Source: Chitinophagaceae bacterium
GTDB lineage: Bacteria; Bacteroidota; Bacteroidia; Chitinophagales; Chitinophagaceae
Direction: 5' to 3'
NCBI GenBank assembly: GCA_027489035.1
Contig: JAIYAN010000015.1
Span: 62,001-126,000 of the forward strand
Length of the DNA stretch: 64,000 nucleotides
Part shown: piece after piece, positions 26,142-35,335 of the stretch
How the letters are laid out: each line of letters opens with the position of its first letter
How positions within the stretch are numbered: the first letter of the stretch is position 1
Notes under the pieces: model-generated
Told to the model about the DNA's origin: nothing
The model's database searches: none
Seen by the model: only the letters and a program-made list of their open reading frames with translations
Program-made: the position numbers and the translations under genes

Positions 26142-26700
26142 TTTTTTGTTGTTTTTCCATGATGATCTTCAGATTTCTTTTTCCGTTTTGAATATAGCTC
26201 TTTACTTCACCAATACTATATTTTGTTTCTTCTGATATATCCAGATAACTTTTTTTCAGTAAGTAAAAAGCTTCAATGCATATTCGCTGTTCATCATTTA
26301 GTTTAGTTATAGCCAGATGCATCATATCAAGTTCGTGATTTTTTTGGATAAAATCTATGCGATCTATCAATTCGTCTGTGCCAATATCATTGTGATTGAG
26401 TTCTTTTAAATGAGGCTTCTTTTTTCGAAGCTCCATTAAACAATGATTTTTTGCCACCATATACAACCAGCTTTTAAAATAGTCTATTTTGTATTTTGGA
26501 ATTTCGGCAATTACTTTGATAAATACTTGTTGAACCGCATCTTTTGCATCTGATTCTTGCTTCAAATATTTCATACACAAACCAAATACAAGTAGGGTGT
26601 ATCTGGGTAAAAGTACCTCAAGCCATTTATTATCCTGATCATTTCTGTATCGGTCTAATAATTCTTGGTCGGAATATTGATCAACTATTTTTTGATTCAA
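26128..26700 (-). CDS. ECF-type RNA polymerase sigma-70 factor
   Basis: 190 residues. Region 2 at about 25-90 (ESDAKDAVQQVFIKVIAEIPKYKIDYFKSWLYMVAKNHCLMELRKK, here noted as positions 46-91) and region 4 at about 130-185 (LNDEQRICIEAFYLLKKSY with a helix-turn-helix ending SYIQNGKRNLK). Regions 1 and 3 are absent, as in ECF sigmas. It should recruit RNA polymerase to stress or surface-process promoters and be held by the overlapping downstream anti-sigma factor. Gene targets unknown. Confidence 0.92.
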   Translation of the reverse strand: MNQKIVDQYSDQELLDRYRNDQDNKWLEVLLPRYTLLVFGLCMKYLKQESDAKDAVQQVFIKVIAEIPKYKIDYFKSWLYMVAKNHCLMELRKKKPHLKELNHNDIGTDELIDRIDFIQKNHELDMMHLAITKLNDEQRICIEAFYLLKKSYLDISEETKYSIGEVKSYIQNGKRNLKIIMEKQQKNERK

Positions 26701-26761
26701 AATAAAAATTTAAAACCTTGATGATTAACAACTTGAAATTTCACAAAAACGAGCCGAATTT

Positions 26762-27238
26762 TTATGATGGTGTACTTTTTGAAATTGGCGTTTCTTGAAA
26801 ATTGTTATTGTGTTCTGTTTGATGATTCTTTTTCCCCTTGCTTTTCGGCTTGTCTAAAAACAACATTTTTACAGCTACTAAAATCAATAAACAAGCAAAG
26901 ATTTTTCGGATGACATCTTGAGGTAAATCCAAGGCTATTTTACTTCCAAAGAAACTTCCTACAATAAAACCAATGGCCAATATCAACACAATTGAAAAAT
27001 CTATATGCCCTTGTTTGTAATATTGCATTACGCCAAGAATTCCAACTGGAAACATAATAAGCGCAAGTGAAATACCCTGAGCTTGTAGTTGGGATTTTCC
27101 TAAAAAATAGATTAACGCGGGTACAATGATTATTCCTCCGCCAATGCCTACTAATCCACCAAGCATTCCTGCAGCTGCTCCAATAATGAGCAGTATTAAA
27201 ATTGTATTAAAGTCCATTTTATTTTGAGTTTGTGTCAT
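26762..27238 (-). CDS. TSUP (TauE/SafE) family transporter, half-length
   Basis: 158 residues, against about 250 for full TSUP proteins. Four membrane segments with the family motif GGLVGIGGGIIIVPAL at about 27-42 and the QAQGISLALIMFPVGILG stretch. This corresponds to one TSUP repeat, so it may act as a dimer; short forms are known in Bacteroidetes. Substrates of the family include sulfite and sulfonates. The C-terminus is a hydrophilic tail. It lies two bases after the crcB stop. Confidence 0.85.
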   Translation of the reverse strand: MTQTQNKMDFNTILILLIIGAAAGMLGGLVGIGGGIIIVPALIYFLGKSQLQAQGISLALIMFPVGILGVMQYYKQGHIDFSIVLILAIGFIVGSFFGSKIALDLPQDVIRKIFACLLILVAVKMLFLDKPKSKGKKNHQTEHNNNFQETPISKSTPS

Positions 27239-27240
27239 TT

Positions 27241-27603
27241 TTATAATGATAATTTTAATCCCAAATATGCAGCTAATAACCCTGCAATGATGCTAATGCC
27301 AATATACATAATGCTTTCAGCGATTTTTCCATTTTGCAAAAGTTGTACGTTTTCTATACTAAATGATGAAAATGTGGTGAATCCGCCACAAACGCCAACC
27401 GCAAAAAATGAGCGCCATTTGGCGTCCCAAACTTGATTTTTCAAACCATATCCAATGATTAAGCCAATTAAAAAACTGCCAATAATATTGATGAGAAGTG
27501 TTATCCAAAAATTCTGATTTAATTTTATAAACTGATAAGGCAAGTATCTCAGTATCGTTCCAATAAAACCGCCAATTCCAGCAAATAATAAATTTTTTAT
27601 CAT
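27241..27603 (-). CDS. crcB: Fluoride channel CrcB/Fluc
   Basis: 120 residues, four membrane helices. Signature GGFTTFSSF at 73-81, the NIIGSFLIG segment (39-47) with its conserved Asn, and an N-terminal GGFIGTILRY. The protein forms dual-topology dimers that export fluoride. No fluoride riboswitch is visible ahead of it; only six bases separate it from the lipoprotein gene upstream, so it is expressed as part of the operon. Confidence 0.95.
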   Translation of the reverse strand: MIKNLLFAGIGGFIGTILRYLPYQFIKLNQNFWITLLINIIGSFLIGLIIGYGLKNQVWDAKWRSFFAVGVCGGFTTFSSFSIENVQLLQNGKIAESIMYIGISIIAGLLAAYLGLKLSL

Positions 27604-27609
27604 GAATTT

Positions 27610-28014
27610 TTATTTGTGTTCTTCTGAAGTGTATTTGAAATCTACATACCAAACTTTATTTACACGAATCAACTTTATTTCCATCGGCTTTTTCATATAG
27701 TCGTTAGAATAATTGATGAGTGTAGTAGAATCATTGAGTTCTTTAAATTCATTGATTTCGTAAGAGGCTTTTTGGTAATGCTGCTTTTTGTCATCCGGCA
27801 TTCTATTGTAAAACGTTTTAAATGCATTGAACAATGAAAGGTTTTCGGCATCTTGATATACCAACGTTTCTGCCATTTTGAAATCGCCCACCATGCTCGA
27901 TTTTATAAATGCCCTTCCTGTATCCATTGCGGTATCCGGACGTTTTTCTGTTTTTGAATTACATGCTGAAAATATTATCCAGGCTATGAAAAATAAAATG
28001 TTGATTGACTTCAT
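27610..28014 (-). CDS. DUF4878-like lipoprotein
   Basis: 134 residues. Lipobox IFSAC (Cys18). The mature domain has the cystatin/NTF2-like pattern of DUF4878: helix with AFIKSSMVGDFKMAETLVY, then strands YEINEFKELNDSTTLINY and IKLIRVNKVWYVDFKY. Role unknown. It follows a second protein of the same type (28042-28584) by 27 bases, a probable tandem duplication. Confidence 0.8.
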   Translation of the reverse strand: MKSINILFFIAWIIFSACNSKTEKRPDTAMDTGRAFIKSSMVGDFKMAETLVYQDAENLSLFNAFKTFYNRMPDDKKQHYQKASYEINEFKELNDSTTLINYSNDYMKKPMEIKLIRVNKVWYVDFKYTSEEHK

Positions 28015-28041
28015 TATGGTTATGTGTAAATGATTTTTTAA

Positions 28042-28584
28042 TTAATTGTCTAAGGTTTTTTGCACTGAATCCAGCTTTTGTAAACTGTTTAGCATTTCAT
28101 CTTTTAAAGAATCGAGGGGCATGTTTTGAATGCTTTCTAATTCTTTGTCCAGTTGCTGTCCTTTTTTTCTGCCTTCTTTTTTGATTTTGTCTAAACCAAT
28201 TTTCATTAAGGTTTCTGCTTCAAAAGCTACTTTCCAATCCCCATCCTCTTTCTTTAATTTTAATGGAATAAACTCATCGCTGTTTTTGATTGATACTTCT
28301 ACAATTGCAGAATCACCTACTATTTTAGGTGTTCCAAATTTCAGTCTTGATTTATCAAACATCGAACTGTCCATTTTTTCAATTTGAAAATTAGCAGCAA
28401 GACTAATCATATCCAAAACGGATTCGCTTTTTTTAGTGGCGAACGATTTAGCTGTTTCAAAATCTTGTTTACTCAATGCATCAAAAAAAGATTCGACAAC
28501 AATTTCAGGTTTTTGGGTTTCGGAATTACAACCATTTAAAATTAGCAGTCCGGTTATAAAAAGTGCAACAATTGAAGTTTTCAT
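28042..28584 (-). CDS. DUF4878-like lipoprotein, longer copy
   Basis: 180 residues. Lipobox LILNGC (Cys19). Core VVESFFDALSKQDFETAKSFAT, IVEVSIKNSDEFIPLKLKKE and DGDWKVAF is a DUF4878/NTF2-like domain. The C-terminal 45 residues form a charged helix. It is probably on the outer membrane's inner face, with unknown ligand, and is paralogous to the next gene. Confidence 0.82.
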   Translation of the reverse strand: MKTSIVALFITGLLILNGCNSETQKPEIVVESFFDALSKQDFETAKSFATKKSESVLDMISLAANFQIEKMDSSMFDKSRLKFGTPKIVGDSAIVEVSIKNSDEFIPLKLKKEDGDWKVAFEAETLMKIGLDKIKKEGRKKGQQLDKELESIQNMPLDSLKDEMLNSLQKLDSVQKTLDN

Positions 28585-28603
28585 TTTGGAGTTTCTTTTT
28601 TAT

Positions 28604-29614
28604 TTATTCTGATTTAGGTTGTTTTAATTCTTTTTCTTTCGATTCTTTTTCTTTGGTCGTTCTCACATCATCTTTGTTGTAAGCTTTAATGATTGATTTC
28701 ACCAATCGATGTCTAACCACATCTTCTTCATCAAGTTCAATGTAAGAAATTCCGTCAATATCACGCAAGATACGTGTAGCTTTAAATAAACCACTTTGCT
28801 GATTTTTAGGTAAATCTATTTGGGTAGGATCGCCTGTAATTATCGCTTTTGCATTTGGTCCAATACGGGTTAAAAACATTTTAATTTGTAGGTCATTGGT
28901 ATTTTGTGCTTCATCCAAAATGATAAATGCATTGTCTAATGTACGTCCACGCATATACGCTAATGGTGCAATTTCAATAATTCGGGTTTGCATATAGTAG
29001 CCTAATTTATCTGCAGGAATCATATCGTCTAACGCATCATATAAAGGCCTTAAATATGGATCGATTTTTTCTTTTAAATCTCCAGGTAAAAAGCCCAAGC
29101 TTTCTCCCGCTTCAACAGCAGGACGCGTTAGAATTATTTTTTTAACGAGTTTGTTTTTTAAGGCCCTTACCGCAAGTGCAACCGCAGTATAGGTTTTACC
29201 TGTTCCGGCGGGTCCTATGGCAAATACAATATCGTTTTTATCGCAAGCATTCACCATCAATTTTTGGTTTTGGGTTCTTGCGCGAACTGTTTTTCCATTT
29301 GGTCCAAAAACCAACACATCATTGGGATTTCTATCCACAAAATTATCTACAATTTTCTCATCGTCGCCGCCCAAAATTTGTTCGAAATAATTCTCACTCA
29401 TATTTCCATTGCGCTGCATGTATTGCACAAGCAAGTTTATTTTTTCTTTAGCGATATCAATTTGTTCTTGTGCACCGCTTAATTTTATTTGAGTGCCTCT
29501 ACTTAAGATTTTCAAAAGCGGAAATTTCTTTTTTAGCATTTCAAGCTTTCCATTGTTAACACCAAAAAATTCAATTGGGTTAACGGATTCTAAGTTGATG
29601 ATTGATTCTGTCAA
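28604..29614 (-). CDS. PhoH family protein (PhoH-like ATPase)
   Basis: 336 residues. A KH-like N-terminal region (about 1-115) is followed by the PhoH ATPase with Walker A GPAGTGKT at 134-141, the family stretch RPAVEAGESLGFLPGDLKEK and Walker B FIILDEAQNT near 230-239. The acidic/basic C-terminal tail is low complexity. PhoH/YbeZ proteins act as RNA-linked ATPases, often with the YbeY RNase. No ybeY is adjacent here. Confidence 0.93.
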   Translation of the reverse strand: MTESIINLESVNPIEFFGVNNGKLEMLKKKFPLLKILSRGTQIKLSGAQEQIDIAKEKINLLVQYMQRNGNMSENYFEQILGGDDEKIVDNFVDRNPNDVLVFGPNGKTVRARTQNQKLMVNACDKNDIVFAIGPAGTGKTYTAVALAVRALKNKLVKKIILTRPAVEAGESLGFLPGDLKEKIDPYLRPLYDALDDMIPADKLGYYMQTRIIEIAPLAYMRGRTLDNAFIILDEAQNTNDLQIKMFLTRIGPNAKAIITGDPTQIDLPKNQQSGLFKATRILRDIDGISYIELDEEDVVRHRLVKSIIKAYNKDDVRTTKEKESKEKELKQPKSE

Positions 29615-29746
29615 AATAATTAGTTTTTGTTACTGCAGTAAAAAATAAAAGCAGCAAATAGGTGATTGAATAAATGATTGAATTAACTATTTCAAATTTA
29701 ACCAATAGATTTTGAAATTGAAAAACAATATTTGTTAACATTGGGC

Positions 29747-29891
29747 GCTTCGCGGTTGAACGGTTTAAGTTGCTTTGCTGGTTTAACGGTTTAAATCACT
29801 ACGTTGGTTTAATGGTTTAAATCACTATTTTGGTTTAATGGTTTAAAACGCTTCGCTGGTTTAATGGTTTAAATCGCTTCGCTGGTTTAAT
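29747..29891. repeat. 26-bp tandem repeat, about 5.6 copies
   Basis: The unit is an eight-base variable part (GCTTCGCT, ACTACGTT, ACTATTTT and variants) plus GGTTTAAYGGTTTAAATC. The region 29615-30010 between phoH and the TonB receptor holds no gene. The facing copies at 29978-30007 (TTAAACCATTAAACC) are in inverted orientation, so a long stem could form. Confidence 0.8.
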
Positions 29892-29977
29892 TTCGATTGA
29901 ACAATATCTTGAAAATCTTTCTTGTTTAACGCAAATCGCGCAAAGGTCCGAGGCCGCAAAGTGAGAATAGTTTTACC

Positions 29978-30007
29978 TTAAACCATTAAACCATTAAACC
30001 TTAAACC
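29978..30007. repeat. Inverted copies of the GGTTTAAT repeat at a receptor stop codon
   Basis: Read on the minus strand: GGTTTAAGGTTTAATGGTTT, then more of the same, directly after the stop codon (30011-30013) of the TonB receptor. It is the reverse complement of the array at 29747-29891. Confidence 0.7.
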
Positions 30008-30010
30008 TCC

Positions 30011-32512
30011 TCAAAACCTCCCCACCAATTTCAAATTTAATAATCTCGGTGTTAGCGTGTTTGGTAGGGCATAGGTGTTGTTCGCAAAATCTTTTATGAG
30101 TTGATATGAAATGGTATTGGCTTTATTTATTAGATTAAACACCTCCAAGCTAAGCCAAATGTTTTCTACCGATTTAAAAGGGCTATGACTGCGCCTTACA
30201 CTTTTTTCACTTAGCAATAAGGCACTGAAACCTACGTCTATTCTAATGTAAGGGTCTATAATTAAGCCGTTTCTGTATTTTGTAGAATTGGGAATGTTAT
30301 AGGGCATGTTGCTGCCGTAAAGCGCGTTGATATGTACTTTAAAGTTTTTGTTGGTTGCCAAATAATCTTGTAAAAATAAACCTACGGTAATTAATCTATC
30401 TGTTGGACGACGCAGAAATCCGATGTCATTTTTTATACTGTCGGTTACAACTTGATCATCTGTATTGGCATTTATAATTTCTCCAGCAGCATTTTTATAT
30501 TGATAATAATAATCGTTCTTGATGTTTTCTTTGGTTTTCATAAATCCAATGCTTATCCAACTTTCAGCATCTTTTACCAATTCGCTAAATAACCGCAAAT
30601 CAAATCCTGTAGCATATGCAATGGCATCGTTGTTGCCAAAATATTTAATTTTTACGTTATCTACATCATAGGGATTGATTTGTTTCATCGACTTGTAATA
30701 GGCTTCTGCGCTTAGTCTAAATGGTTTTCCATTTGTGCTAATAATTTGATAATCCATTCCACAAACCAATTGGGTAGATTTTTGAGCCAATACAGCTTTA
30801 TTTATTTCACCATTGTATTTTCTAAGCTCTCTATAAAATGGCGGTTGGTTATAAACACCAAATGATGTTTTAAATATAATGTCATTTTTCCAGTTGGGTT
30901 TCCAATTTAATTGCATTCTAGGACTAATCAGCAGTTCGTTATTTAAGTTGTTGCTATGAAAACGAATACCCAATTGCACATTTAAGTCTTGCTCTGTTTT
31001 TATAAGATGAATATTGTCCTGTATAAATCCACTGTATTTTAAAATGTTTAGGTTTGTTTTGCTACTTAATGAATTGAATAAATTTAAAGCTGATGGGCTG
31101 TAAGGCAGCGAATATCCTGCAGAATCTTGATATTCAAATTGTTTGATAACGTCTGTAATTACAGTGTTTTCAATATTCGTTCCCCACTGAATAAAATGTT
31201 TATTTTTTTCAAAACTGCCTCGATGTCCGGCATTCCAATTAGTAATGCTTAATTTATTTCTGGCAAATTGCTGATAAATTCCCGTGCCTAATGGGTTTAC
31301 AATTTCGCCATAAGTACTGCTGCTTTGGTCGAAATCTCTATCGCCAAAAAGATATGCCCCCGTGATATCGTAATTCTCTTGTTCTTTATCTGAAAATTTG
31401 CTCAATAGCCATTTTAATTTTACATTTTTTGAAGGGCTATGGATAAAAGTTGCAGCAAATAAATTGGTGTAATATTTGTCTTTTTCCGCACCTTGAAAAT
31501 AAGTATCTAAACCAAGATTAGCGGTGAAAAAAGGAGAGAAAACAGAAGAGGTTTTTTTTACAGATTCAGGATAATAACTAAATCTGGAACTGGATAAAAT
31601 GCTTAAAAATTCTGCTTGAAAATGATTGGAGAATTTGTATGTGATTAAAGATTGCAAATCGGAAGCAGAAGGAATATACGCTCCGGTTATGGGTTGGCTT
31701 CTTAATAAATTCTGATTGGATTTATTGCGCAATCCTAATAAGAAACTGGCTTTTTCATTTTTAACTTTGCCACCCAAAAACAAACCTTGTTCCAATAAAC
31801 TGGCATAAACACTACCATTAAATGCAGTAGGTTTTTTGTATTGAATATCCAATACGCTACTCATTTTGTCGCCATATTTTGCTTGAAATCCTCCGGTATA
31901 AAAATGTACATTTTTAACCATTTCCGGATTAATAAAGCTTAAGCCTTCTTGTTGACCATTACTCACTAAATAAGGCCTAAGAACTTCGAAATCATTAATG
32001 TACACAAGGTTTTCATCGTAATTGCCACCTCGTACATTGTATTGAGATGTGAGTTCATTATTGCTGCCAACCAACGTTTTAATAATTCCCTCTACACCAC
32101 CAGTTGTGGTTGGAAGTGAAATTGCATTTTGAGGATTTATTTTAATTAGTCCATTTTCTTTTCTTTCTTTTTCATCGGTGATGGTAACGGCATCCAAAGT
32201 AGAAATCTCATTTAGATGAATGGTGATGTTTATTTCCTCTCCATTTTTCAGAAAAAAATTCTTTTGAACTTCAGCATAACCGGTATGGGTAAAAATAAGC
32301 GCAAATGCTTTTTGTGCGGGTACTTTTATTAAAAATGTCCCACTGTCTGACGTGCTAATGCCTTGTGCTTTTCCAAGAATTAAAACGTTGGCATTAGCAA
32401 TTGGAATTTCATTGTTGTTTAAAACAACTCCTTTTATTATCGCATTTTGAATTTGAGCAAACAATGCGAAAGGAATGAAGAATATAATTATGGTGAATAA
32501 ATGCTTCTTCAT
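30011..32512 (-). CDS. TonB-dependent receptor with CarboxypepD_reg-like domain
   Basis: 833 residues. Signal peptide about 1-19 (ALFAQ). Residues about 23-110 form a carboxypeptidase-regulatory-like beta-sandwich (IKGVVLNNNEIPIANANVLI), next the plug with YNVRGGNYDENLVYINDFEVLRP, and a 22-strand barrel ending in KLVGRF, with the terminal aromatic residue needed for insertion. No SusD partner lies beside it, so this is a solitary receptor, possibly for metal or small ligands. It is probably in an operon with rpe, 18 bases upstream. Confidence 0.93.
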   Translation of the reverse strand: MKKHLFTIIIFFIPFALFAQIQNAIIKGVVLNNNEIPIANANVLILGKAQGISTSDSGTFLIKVPAQKAFALIFTHTGYAEVQKNFFLKNGEEINITIHLNEISTLDAVTITDEKERKENGLIKINPQNAISLPTTTGGVEGIIKTLVGSNNELTSQYNVRGGNYDENLVYINDFEVLRPYLVSNGQQEGLSFINPEMVKNVHFYTGGFQAKYGDKMSSVLDIQYKKPTAFNGSVYASLLEQGLFLGGKVKNEKASFLLGLRNKSNQNLLRSQPITGAYIPSASDLQSLITYKFSNHFQAEFLSILSSSRFSYYPESVKKTSSVFSPFFTANLGLDTYFQGAEKDKYYTNLFAATFIHSPSKNVKLKWLLSKFSDKEQENYDITGAYLFGDRDFDQSSSTYGEIVNPLGTGIYQQFARNKLSITNWNAGHRGSFEKNKHFIQWGTNIENTVITDVIKQFEYQDSAGYSLPYSPSALNLFNSLSSKTNLNILKYSGFIQDNIHLIKTEQDLNVQLGIRFHSNNLNNELLISPRMQLNWKPNWKNDIIFKTSFGVYNQPPFYRELRKYNGEINKAVLAQKSTQLVCGMDYQIISTNGKPFRLSAEAYYKSMKQINPYDVDNVKIKYFGNNDAIAYATGFDLRLFSELVKDAESWISIGFMKTKENIKNDYYYQYKNAAGEIINANTDDQVVTDSIKNDIGFLRRPTDRLITVGLFLQDYLATNKNFKVHINALYGSNMPYNIPNSTKYRNGLIIDPYIRIDVGFSALLLSEKSVRRSHSPFKSVENIWLSLEVFNLINKANTISYQLIKDFANNTYALPNTLTPRLLNLKLVGRF

Positions 32513-32530
32513 AATTCGCTTTTTTTACAA

Positions 32531-33178
32531 CTAAATTGCTTTTAATGCGGCGATCGTATTGAATGGATTTTCCGATTTGAAAACGGTATTTCCGGCAACC
32601 AATACATCAGCACCTGCATCAATAATTAATTTCGCATTTTCAAGCGTTACCCCACCATCAATTTCGATTTTTACATTTAGTAATTGTTCATTAATCATCT
32701 CTTTCAACTGCTTAATTTTTAGCAAAGTTTGTCCTATGAATGATTGTCCGCCAAAACCAGGGTTTACACTCATCAAGCAAACCAAATCAATATCTCGTAA
32801 AATATCTTTTAGGGAATCAACAGGTGTATGAGGGTTCAATGCCACGCCAGCATGCATTCCCAATGATTTTATTTGTTGAATATTTCTATGCAAATGTTTG
32901 CAAGCTTCATAATGAACCGTTAAGTTATTCGCGCCGGCTTTATGAAATGCGTCAGTATATTTCTCAGGCTCTTCTATCATTAAATGCACATCGCAATATT
33001 TTGTAGTAGCTTTTGAAATAAAATCTACAATCATTGGGCCATAACTGATGTTGGGTACAAATCTACCATCCATCACATCCAAATGAAACCACTCCGCAGC
33101 ACTTTCATTTAGCATTTTACAATCTTGTTCGAGGTTTAAAAAATTTGCAGATAATAGTGAAGGAGCAATTATGGCCAT
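32531..33178 (-). CDS. rpe: Ribulose-phosphate 3-epimerase
   Basis: 215 residues. It interconverts ribulose 5-phosphate and xylulose 5-phosphate in the pentose phosphate pathway. TIM-barrel with metal site HLDVMDGRFVPNISYGP, the CDVHLMIEEPEKY strand, VNPGFGGQSFI and KIEIDGGV; all catalytic residues visible. Typical length. Upstream 72 bases separate it from the TPR lipoprotein gene. Confidence 0.97.
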   Translation of the reverse strand: MAIIAPSLLSANFLNLEQDCKMLNESAAEWFHLDVMDGRFVPNISYGPMIVDFISKATTKYCDVHLMIEEPEKYTDAFHKAGANNLTVHYEACKHLHRNIQQIKSLGMHAGVALNPHTPVDSLKDILRDIDLVCLMSVNPGFGGQSFIGQTLLKIKQLKEMINEQLLNVKIEIDGGVTLENAKLIIDAGADVLVAGNTVFKSENPFNTIAALKAI

Positions 33179-33250
33179 GGGTTTTTATTTTTTGCGCAAG
33201 TTAAACTATAATTTATTTTTTCCGACCTGATTGTTGTAAAAATGGCAATA

Positions 33251-34039
33251 TTATTTTGTCAATCTATTCAGCGCCATTTCTGCTAGTTCGTAATTGGGGT
33301 TATAGATGAGTGCATTTTGATAATATTCTATAGCAAGTTCTTTATTTTTCATTTGTTCTAAACAAAGTCCCGAATAATAATATGCTTCATCAAAATTGTT
33401 TTTAACCGTTATTGCTTTTCCTAAAACATCTAGCGCTTCTTTATATTTTTTTAAATCATAAAATGCCAGTGCTTTTTCGCGATAGGCCTCAACAAAGGTG
33501 TAGCTAGATTGAATACTTTTATCAAAATAAGCAATGGATTCCTGCTTTTTGTTGGAACGACTTAAAAAATATCCTTTAATATAATAAGCTTCTTTTTCAT
33601 AAATTTCTTTGTTGTGCACCAATAAACTATCAGCTATTAAATTGGCATTTGGATTTTTTGTAGAAGCATATAAAATCGCCAACCAAATTAGGTCGTTTCC
33701 GGTGGGTTGTATGTTAATAATATTTTCGAAACATTGGATGGAAAGCAAAGTGTCTTCATTTTCGACTGCAAGCGTACCTTTTATGCGCCATAGTTTTGTA
33801 TTTAATGAATCTGTCTTTAAATAGTTTGATGTGATTTCAATTGCTTTACTATAATCAGCAGAATCTCTATAATACTGGATTAGGTTTTCTTTTAAGATTA
33901 ATGAATCAGGGTATTTTTGAATTAAATCCTGCATCGTATTAAACTTTGGCAATTCAGCAACTGGTGTTGTCGTTTTTTTTTCAGATTCCTCATTACAGGC
34001 CACAAATAATAATAGAAAGCATAAATGGTAGATTCGCAT
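33251..34039 (-). CDS. TPR-repeat lipoprotein
   Basis: 262 residues. Lipobox LLLFVAC (Cys15). At least five tetratricopeptide units follow from about residue 60: YSKAIEITSNYLKTD, KQESIAYFDKSIQSS, YKEALDVLGKAITVK, KELAIEYYQNALIYNPNYELA. TPRs bind partner proteins in the periplasm or outer-membrane inner leaflet. The partner is unknown. Confidence 0.86.
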   Translation of the reverse strand: MRIYHLCFLLLFVACNEESEKKTTTPVAELPKFNTMQDLIQKYPDSLILKENLIQYYRDSADYSKAIEITSNYLKTDSLNTKLWRIKGTLAVENEDTLLSIQCFENIINIQPTGNDLIWLAILYASTKNPNANLIADSLLVHNKEIYEKEAYYIKGYFLSRSNKKQESIAYFDKSIQSSYTFVEAYREKALAFYDLKKYKEALDVLGKAITVKNNFDEAYYYSGLCLEQMKNKELAIEYYQNALIYNPNYELAEMALNRLTK

Positions 34040-34210
34040 CGTTTTTTTTGTAAAAATAAATGAATCAAGCCGCCTAAATAAACATTATTGTATCAATTTG
34101 TTTAAAAGCGAATGTTAACTTTGAGATATCAATAATTTAAAGCAGTTGTATTGCATTTGAAATGGTTATTTTTAATGCAATAACAACGGCATAATCATAA
34201 AATAATATCC

Positions 34211-35296
34211 ATGTTAATTAAATCAAGTTTTTTCTTTTCCTTTTTTCTAACAAGCATTAATTTGTTTGCGCAAAACAATACTAAACCTACCGACACCATT
34301 CATTTTCCAGGAGAAAATCATTTCGTAAATGTAAGGCAGTTAACGTTTGGCGGTGATAATGCGGAGGCGTATTTTAGTTATGATGATCAATATTTAATTT
34401 TCCAAAAAACAAACACAAAAGAAGGCATTCCATGCGATCAAATATGGATGGGAAAAATTCCTACAAATGCTGATGAAACATTTGAACCAAAATTAATCAG
34501 TTCGGGAAAGGGTAGAACCACTTGTGCTTATTTTTATCCAGACAATAAACATGTGCTTTACGCATCTACTTTTCTTGGAGGCGATAGTTGTCCACCAACA
34601 CCAGATAGAAAAAAATATGGCAATAAATACATCTGGCCAATTTATGAAAGCTTCGATATTTTTAAAACAGATTTAAATGGAAAAATTATAAAGCAATTGA
34701 CCAAAACCAAAGGTTACGATGCAGAAGCAACAATATCTCCCAAAGGTGATGTAATGGTATTTACGTCTATGCGTGATGGTGATTTAGAATTGTATACTAT
34801 GGATTTAAATGGCAAACATGTAAAACGGATTACCAATGCTTTGGGTTATGATGGTGGTGCATGGTTTAGTCCGGATGGTACAAAAATATTATGGCGCGCA
34901 TCACGTCCAAAATCAGAAGCTGAAATCACGGAATATAAATCGCTATTATCTGAAAATCTTGTTGCACCAACCAATATGGAAGTTTGGATGGCAAATGCTG
35001 ATGGTTCAAATCCACAACAACTTACAAAATTAAGTCAGGCCAATTGGGCGCCAAATTTTAACAGAAAAGGCGATAAGATTATTTTTTGCAGCAATCATGA
35101 ATATAAAAGAGGATTTCCATTCAACATGTATATGATGAATTTGGATGGAGCTAATATTGAAAAAATTTCGCGAGACAAAGGATTTGATGCGTTTCCAATG
35201 ATAAGTCATAATGGTAAAAAAATTGTTTTTTGCAGCAATAGAAATAACGGAGGCACTAGAGATACAAATATTTTTATTGCAGATTGGGTTGAATAA
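34211..35296 (+). CDS. Secreted TolB-like PD40 beta-propeller protein
   Basis: 361 residues. Signal peptide ending NLFAQ (about residue 21). Repeated PD40/TolB-type blades with the Phe/Trp-S-x-D-G and hxhhxx-D-G signals: YFSYDDQYLIF, FYPDNKHVLYAST, ISPKGDVMVFTS, FSPDGTKILW, FNRKGDKIIFCSN and ISHNGKKIVFCSN, about six blades. CTFLGGDSCPPTP-like Cys pair is in the second blade. Probably a periplasmic protein-binding propeller. It is the first gene of a four-gene plus-strand run with an LpxH-like enzyme, a glycosyltransferase and a YbdK-type ligase. Confidence 0.85.
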   Translation: MLIKSSFFFSFFLTSINLFAQNNTKPTDTIHFPGENHFVNVRQLTFGGDNAEAYFSYDDQYLIFQKTNTKEGIPCDQIWMGKIPTNADETFEPKLISSGKGRTTCAYFYPDNKHVLYASTFLGGDSCPPTPDRKKYGNKYIWPIYESFDIFKTDLNGKIIKQLTKTKGYDAEATISPKGDVMVFTSMRDGDLELYTMDLNGKHVKRITNALGYDGGAWFSPDGTKILWRASRPKSEAEITEYKSLLSENLVAPTNMEVWMANADGSNPQQLTKLSQANWAPNFNRKGDKIIFCSNHEYKRGFPFNMYMMNLDGANIEKISRDKGFDAFPMISHNGKKIVFCSNRNNGGTRDTNIFIADWVE

Positions 35297-35335
35297 ATTC
35301 ATTGAAAATGCATTAAATTTAATTATTAAGAAAAA

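Noticed and set aside
27241-27700. Fluoride riboswitch before crcB
   Set aside because: Only six bases separate crcB from the gene upstream, and no riboswitch-like sequence is visible before the operon.
29747-29891. Possible CRISPR array
   Set aside because: The variable parts are only eight bases and related to each other; there are no unique spacers and no cas genes.
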